From assembly GCA_004555735.1 (NCBI GenBank), contig SFHH01000021.1, forward strand, positions 1 to 17,716: a stretch of DNA of 17,716 nucleotides, in the 5' to 3' direction. The notes below the pieces were generated by a model. That model was not told the origin of the DNA, ran no database searches, and saw only the letters and a program-made list of their open reading frames with translations. Within the stretch, counting starts at the first letter, position 1, and each line of letters begins with the position of its first letter. The DNA is from Acidaminococcus fermentans (lineage in GTDB: Bacteria > Bacillota_C > Negativicutes > Acidaminococcales > Acidaminococcaceae). The translations under genes and the position numbers were made by a program. This document shows positions 14,047-17,716 of the stretch, one piece after another.

Positions 14047-14704
14047 GATAACTCCCTCCTTTTCCTTCCGCCAATTCTACCAGGAGCCGGGTAAAATTGG
14101 TCTTGGTCACCCGGCCCACCAGCTGGAGCCGCCTGTGTTCCTCATCCAGAGGCCGCACCACCGGCAGGCAGTCGATTTCGTGATCCACCAGCCGCCGGGC
14201 AGCTGAGGCAGCCGGTTCTTCCGGGCTGGCCGTGACGATTTTGCTCAGCGGCGTCATCACCATGGCAATGGGCAGTTTGTGGAGATCGGACCCGGGATTG
14301 AGGGCCGCTTTCAGCAGGTCCTTCCGGGAAACGATCCCGTGGAGCAGCCCTTCCGGCCCTTCCACCACAAATACCGTCCCCACATCTTCCAGGAACATGG
14401 TGATGGCTGCATCATAAGCGCTTTTGTCACTGCCCACCACAATGGGCACGGACTTGATGTCTTCCACGGTAATGGAGGACAGTTCTTCCTGCAAAAGCCC
14501 CAGGGTATTTTTCCCCGTGTAATAATACCCAACCCGGGGACGGGCATCCAGGATCCCGCTCATGGTCAGGATGGCCAGGTCCGAACGCAGGGCAGCCCGG
14601 CTGAGCCCCAGTTCCCGGGCAATGGCTTCCCCTGCCACAGGCCCCGCCTGTCGGACGATTTCCGCAATCTTTTTTTGTCTCTCGCTGAGAGGAATGGGAC
14701 TCAT
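14039..14704 (-). CDS. ccpN: HTH/double-CBS transcriptional repressor, CcpN type
   Basis: The 221-residue regulator joins a winged-helix DNA-binding domain (about 7-62, LSERQKKIAEIVRQAGPV then ELGLSRAALRSDLAIL) to two CBS domains (about 82-135 and 143-210). CBS1 has VPIVVGSDKSAYDAAITMFL and HGIVSRKDLLKA; CBS2 has IAMVMTPLSKIVTASPEEP and LVGRVTKTNFTRLL. In Bacillus the homologue CcpN represses gluconeogenic genes and senses adenine nucleotides through its CBS domains. The same two-gene pairing with the PPSR gene (yqfL) is seen there. Here ppsA lies immediately upstream, a natural target. The ATG at 14702-14704 has a close GGAAGGGAG ahead. Its own promoter sits about 30 nt upstream. The last codons overlap the start of the PPSR gene, so the two should be translationally coupled. 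Gene name by homology and context. Confidence 0.88.
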   Translation of the reverse strand: MSPIPLSERQKKIAEIVRQAGPVAGEAIARELGLSRAALRSDLAILTMSGILDARPRVGYYYTGKNTLGLLQEELSSITVEDIKSVPIVVGSDKSAYDAAITMFLEDVGTVFVVEGPEGLLHGIVSRKDLLKAALNPGSDLHKLPIAMVMTPLSKIVTASPEEPAASAARRLVDHEIDCLPVVRPLDEEHRRLQLVGRVTKTNFTRLLVELAEGKGGSYHS

Positions 14705-14730
14705 CTCCCTTCCAATGGATTCATGGCTTC

Positions 14731-14759
14731 ATTATAGAAGAAAAAACGTTCGGGTGCAA
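14731..14759 (-). promoter_or_regulatory. Sigma-70 promoter of ccpN-PPSR
   Basis: TTGCAC (14754-14759) and a perfect TATAAT (14731-14736) are spaced by 17 nt on the minus strand, placing the start near 14724. The untranslated leader is therefore only about 20 nt. The -35 box lies just 2 nt from the terminator hairpin of ppsA. Confidence 0.8.
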
Positions 14760-14761
14760 GA

Positions 14762-14787
14762 AGGGGTGCCGCACATGCAGCACCCCT
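14762..14787 (-). terminator. Probable terminator hairpin after ppsA
   Basis: An 8-bp stem AGGGGTGC/GCACCCCT with a 10-nt loop lies 28 nt after the ppsA stop. The U run is poor (TTCTTGC), with six U only about 16 nt further on, so termination may be incomplete and allow read-through into ccpN. Confidence 0.55.
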
Positions 14788-14815
14788 GTCATCAGCCATA
14801 GAGCAAAGGATCCTT

Positions 14816-17206
14816 TTACCAGGCCAATTCTTCCTCGTGGAGGTTCCGGCCCCGTCCGGTGAGTTTGTCCAAGATCAGACGCTGTTCCACCTGGGCCACC
14901 ATCTTCCGGGTGAACTTCACGGCATCCGGGTTCACGGACATGCTGTCGATGCCGCTCTGGACCAAGAAGGCGGCGAACTCTGGATACACGCTGGCAGCCT
15001 GTCCGCAGAGAGATACCGTCTTGCCATCTTTATGGGCCACTTCGATCAGATGGCGGATGGCCCGTTTCACGGCCAGGTTCCGTTCATCGAACAGATGGGA
15101 GATCACGTCATTGTCCCGGTCGCAGCCCAGGGTCAGCATGGTCAGATCATTGGATCCGATGGAATAGCCGTCCACGAACTGGTTGAACTGGTCCGCCAAG
15201 ATGATGTTGGCAGGGATCTCCGCCATGAGCCATACCTTGAAATCCGGTCCTCTGTGGAGTCCTTCCTCCGCCATGATCTCCACCACTTTCCGGGCTTCGT
15301 CCACCGTACGGCAGAAGGGGATCATCACGTTCAGGTTCTTCAGCCCGTATTCTTCCCGTACTTTCCGGACCGCAGCGATTTCCAGCCGGAAAGCGGCGGT
15401 GTACTTGGGATCATAATACCGGGAAGCCCCTCTCCAGCCCAGGAGAGCACTGGGTTCATGGGGTTCGAATTCTTCTCCGCCCTTCAGATCCCGGTATTCA
15501 CTGGATTTGAAATCGCTGAACCGGAGGGTCACCGGCCGGGGAGCCATGGCGGCACAGACTTTCCGGAAGCCGTCTGCCAGGGCATCCACCACCTTTTCTG
15601 GATGGCCGGATTTGATCAGATACAGCGGATGTTCATGGATGTAGGTGGTCCAGATGAATTCTTCCCGCATCAGGCCGATACCATCGCAGGGCAGGCTGCT
15701 GTATTTTTCCGCCAGGGCCGGATCGCCCAAGTTCATGTAGATCTTGGTGCCGGTGACCGGGAAGGTTTCCTGGGCCACGATTTGGGTCTGAGGTGCAGCA
15801 GCTGCAGCGGCTTTCTTCACCTGCAAGTTGCCGGCGAACACCACTCCGTTGGAAGCATCCACGGTGATTTCATCTCCAGTATGGAGCAGGCTGGTAGCTG
15901 CCGTACCCCGGCTCTTGGTCCCGACGATGCAGGGGATGCCCAATTCCCGGGAAACGATGGAGGCATGGCATGTCATACCGCCGCTGTCCGTAACGATGGC
16001 CTGGGCTTTTTTCATGGCCGGCACCCAATCCGGAGCGGTCATTTCCGTGACCAGGATTTCCCCATCCTTGAATTCATCGATATCGGAAGGATCCTTGATC
16101 ACATGGACTTTGCCATAGCCCATGCCCGGGCTGGCTGGCAGTCCTTTGACCAGTACCTTTGCACTCTTTGCATCCTGTTCTTCCATCTTTTCCTCCGCCT
16201 TCTTTTCCTTGTTTCTCCGAGACCATACGGTTTCCGGCCGAGCCTGGAGGATCCAGATCTTCCCGTCCCGTTCATCGATGCCCCATTCCATATCCATATA
16301 GCAGCCGTAATGGGCTTCGATTTTCTTGGCATATCCGGCCAGTTCCAAGATCTGCTGGTTGGTCAGGGTCTGATGCTTCCGGTCCGCTTCCGGCACCGGC
16401 ACTTCTTCCGTATCCCCGCCCTTCTTCCGGACCAGCATCACATCCTGTTCATTGACGGTAGCGGAGAGGATCTTCATGTCTTCTTTGGAAACGATGTAGG
16501 TATCCGGGGTGACGATGCCGCCCACTACATATTCGCCCAAGCCCCAGGCCCCTTCGATCATGATGTTCTTATCGTCCCCGTTGGCCACGTTCACGGTGAA
16601 CATGACCCCGGCGGCCTTGGAGAACACCATCATCTGGACCACGGCAGAAAGAGCCAGGGACAGATGGTCATAGCCCTGCTTTTCCCGGTAATACACGGCC
16701 CGGTCCGTAAAGCAGGAAGCGTAGCATTCCTTCACCTTGGCGATTACGCTGTCGGCTCCCTGGACGTTCAGATAGGTATCCTGCTGTCCGGCAAAGCTGG
16801 CATCGGGCAGATCCTCCGCCGTAGCGCTGGAGCGGACGGCCACATAAGGCTGAGCTTCACCCACCTTGGCAGCCAGTTCCCCGTAGGCTTTCCGGATGGC
16901 ATCCTGGAGATCCTGGGGCATTTCCTGTTCCATGATGGCAGCCCGCAGCTGGCCGCACACCGTACTCAGCTGTTCATTGTCCTCCACATCGGTAAGGCTG
17001 GCCAGCAGGCTGCGCATTTTTTCTTCCAGCCCGGTGGCTTTGATGAAATAGCGGTACGCGTAAGCCGTGGTGGCAAAGCCATAGGGAACCGGCACATCGG
17101 TCTTGGAAGTCATTTCTCCCAAAGAAGAAGATTTCCCTCCCACAATATCCACGTCTTTCCGTTCCAGCTGTTCGAACCACAACAAATATGCTTTGGACTT
17201 ATCCAT
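14816..17206 (-). CDS. ppsA: Phosphoenolpyruvate synthase (pyruvate, water dikinase)
   Basis: PpsA converts pyruvate and ATP to PEP, AMP and phosphate, the entry step of gluconeogenesis from pyruvate. The 796-residue enzyme has the usual three parts. The ATP-grasp nucleotide domain (about 1-330) has VGGKSSSLGEM, AVRSSATAEDLPDASFAGQQ and GAWGLGEYVVGG, with QARPETVWSRR at its end. The phosphohistidine swivel domain has GGMTCHASIVSRELGIPC, catalytic His414 and Thr412. The PEP/pyruvate barrel (about 485-790) has IGLMREEF, RFSDFKSSEYRDLKGGEEF, MIPFCRTVDEA, SIGSNDLTMLTLGCDRD and SLCGQAASVYPEF with catalytic Cys734. Thr412 is the expected PPSR target. Two linkers stand out, a Lys/Glu-rich one (332-350) and an Ala-rich one (464-480). 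The ATG follows AAGGAG with an 8-nt spacer. It has its own promoter and is probably controlled by the neighbouring CcpN-type repressor. Confidence 0.96.
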   Translation of the reverse strand: MDKSKAYLLWFEQLERKDVDIVGGKSSSLGEMTSKTDVPVPYGFATTAYAYRYFIKATGLEEKMRSLLASLTDVEDNEQLSTVCGQLRAAIMEQEMPQDLQDAIRKAYGELAAKVGEAQPYVAVRSSATAEDLPDASFAGQQDTYLNVQGADSVIAKVKECYASCFTDRAVYYREKQGYDHLSLALSAVVQMMVFSKAAGVMFTVNVANGDDKNIMIEGAWGLGEYVVGGIVTPDTYIVSKEDMKILSATVNEQDVMLVRKKGGDTEEVPVPEADRKHQTLTNQQILELAGYAKKIEAHYGCYMDMEWGIDERDGKIWILQARPETVWSRRNKEKKAEEKMEEQDAKSAKVLVKGLPASPGMGYGKVHVIKDPSDIDEFKDGEILVTEMTAPDWVPAMKKAQAIVTDSGGMTCHASIVSRELGIPCIVGTKSRGTAATSLLHTGDEITVDASNGVVFAGNLQVKKAAAAAAPQTQIVAQETFPVTGTKIYMNLGDPALAEKYSSLPCDGIGLMREEFIWTTYIHEHPLYLIKSGHPEKVVDALADGFRKVCAAMAPRPVTLRFSDFKSSEYRDLKGGEEFEPHEPSALLGWRGASRYYDPKYTAAFRLEIAAVRKVREEYGLKNLNVMIPFCRTVDEARKVVEIMAEEGLHRGPDFKVWLMAEIPANIILADQFNQFVDGYSIGSNDLTMLTLGCDRDNDVISHLFDERNLAVKRAIRHLIEVAHKDGKTVSLCGQAASVYPEFAAFLVQSGIDSMSVNPDAVKFTRKMVAQVEQRLILDKLTGRGRNLHEEELAW

Positions 17207-17250
17207 GGTATACGCTCCTTTGCTCTACGCTATTGGCGGATATTTCTTTA

Positions 17251-17268
17251 ATATAGTGTATACTATAT
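17251..17268. promoter_or_regulatory. Operator-like dyad at the ppsA promoter
   Basis: The inverted repeat ATATAGT-gtat-ACTATAT covers the -10 box and the likely transcription start of ppsA. A second, overlapping pair ATAGTG/CACTAT (17253-17258 and 17269-17274) widens the symmetric region. The position suits a repressor that blocks RNA polymerase, and the CcpN-type protein encoded next to ppsA is the obvious candidate. That assignment is inference. Confidence 0.45.
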
Positions 17269-17290
17269 CACTATGATGTAGCATAATCAA
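17262..17290 (-). promoter_or_regulatory. Predicted sigma-70 promoter of ppsA
   Basis: TTGATT (17285-17290) and TATAGT (17262-17267) are spaced 17 nt apart on the minus strand, about 55 nt upstream of the ppsA ATG. Confidence 0.65.
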
Positions 17291-17301
17291 GAGAAAATTT
17301 G

Positions 17302-17363
17302 GGGGGTGTGAAAAGATTCACACCCCCGGTCGCGGGTCCGAGTCACGGGTCGCGAGCCGTGAC
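17302..17363 (-). terminator. Two GC-rich hairpins after the flavin-reductase-like gene
   Basis: An 11-bp stem GGGGGTGTGAA/TTCACACCCCC with a 4-nt loop occupies 17302-17327. A 7-bp stem GTCACGG/CCGTGAC occupies 17342-17363. Between and within them the word GGTCGCG recurs. On the minus strand the larger hairpin is followed only by CAAATTTTCTC, a weak U tail, so termination is plausible but not textbook. The arrangement also resembles a dispersed palindromic repeat. Confidence 0.5.
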
Positions 17364-17371
17364 CGAAAAAA

Positions 17372-17716
17372 TTATTTTATTTCTCCCGGCGCTTTCGTGT
17401 GGGCGAATGCCTTGCCCACTGCTTTTTCCGCCACCAGATAGGTGTGGTTCACTGGATCCAGCACCAAAGGACGGAGCTTGGCCGGGTCGATTTTCCCATC
17501 CGTCAGGATGCTTTCGTCGGCGCTGACGTTGAGGATCTCACCTACCAGCCGTTCGCTTTCCTCATCGTAGCTCTTGACCCGGCATTCCAGCACCATGGGC
17601 AGTTCGGCGATCACCGGTGCGTTTACCCGGCTGGATTTTTCCACATGGAAGCCAGCCCGGGCCACTTTATCCGGCACCTTGTTTCCGGAAACCAGCCCCA
17701 GGTAATCACAGGCCGC
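17372..17716 (-). CDS. Flavin reductase-like / flavoredoxin-type FMN-binding protein, C-terminal part
   Basis: Only the last 114 residues are inside the window; the frame runs off the right edge without a start. The fragment reads CDYLGLVSGNKVPDKVARAG, then PVIAELPMVLECRVKSYDEE, RLVGEILNVSADESIL and LRPLVLDPVNHTYLVAEKAVG. These match the C-terminal half of the FMN-binding split-barrel (flavoredoxin/DIM6) family, in which LECRV and VGEILNV form barrel strands. Such proteins bind FMN and serve as flavin reductases or small electron carriers in anaerobes; the physiological partner cannot be read here. The TAA is at 17372-17374, followed by the GC-rich hairpins before ppsA. A GTG at 17675-17677 lies inside the conserved region and is not the true start. 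Confidence 0.82.
   Translation of the reverse strand, partial: AACDYLGLVSGNKVPDKVARAGFHVEKSSRVNAPVIAELPMVLECRVKSYDEESERLVGEILNVSADESILTDGKIDPAKLRPLVLDPVNHTYLVAEKAVGKAFAHTKAPGEIK

Noticed and set aside
14837..17251. Open frame of 804 codons on the plus strand opposite ppsA
   Set aside because: Same reason: a stop-poor shadow of a GC-rich conserved gene, with no start signals of its own.
1..17716. CRISPR array, insertion sequence, integrase or prophage
   Set aside because: I found no regularly spaced repeats, no transposase or integrase motif and no paired terminal inverted repeats. The inverted repeats present are explained as terminators, the T-box or operator-like dyads.

Overview
The window looks like chromosome from a diderm Firmicute of the class Negativicutes, most plausibly an Acidaminococcus-like organism. 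The housekeeping order (glyQ-glyS, a CcpN-type repressor, a PEP-synthase regulator, dnaG, rpoD) is typical of low-GC Gram-positive lineages. A YadA-like trimeric autotransporter, which needs an outer membrane, sits next to it. Base composition is moderately GC-rich. Every gene I can support lies on the minus strand, so the order below runs from high to low coordinates, as transcribed.

Right end (17716-13225): the end of a flavin-reductase-like protein, two GC-rich hairpins, then ppsA (PEP synthase) with its own promoter and an operator-like dyad. Next come a CcpN-type HTH/CBS repressor and a PPSR-family kinase/phosphorylase that acts on PEP synthase. These three genes form a gluconeogenic control module: the enzyme, a transcriptional regulator and a post-translational regulator. 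The PPSR gene overlaps the end of the repressor gene and has no ATG, GTG or TTG at the family's normal start. An ATA codon sits at ideal distance from a strong Shine-Dalgarno sequence.

Centre (13127-9437): dnaG and rpoD, the core of the classical macromolecular-synthesis operon. RpoD carries a Lys/Ala-rich N-terminal tail and a long insert between regions 1.2 and 2.1.

Middle (9375-5574): a compact operon of a DASS/CitT-type anion transporter, an anthranilate-synthase-type chorismate enzyme and its glutamine amidotransferase, with no other trp or folate genes nearby. A tRNA gene with a CAT anticodon and its own promoter and terminator follows. Directly behind the tRNA is an AT-richer orphan gene (5005-5481).

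Left part (4984-1698): promoter and T-box leader, then glyQ and glyS (glycyl-tRNA synthetase alpha and beta), ending at a nested hairpin terminator.

Left end (1548-1): an AT-rich promoter region and the N-terminal part of a trimeric autotransporter adhesin. The most striking observation is here. A run of nine G in the coding strand lies inside the signal-peptide region, and at this length it puts the start codon out of frame with an intact downstream reading frame of about 460 codons. Ten (or seven) G would restore the frame. This is the layout of a slipped-strand phase-variable gene captured in the OFF state, although a consensus error in the homopolymer must be excluded.
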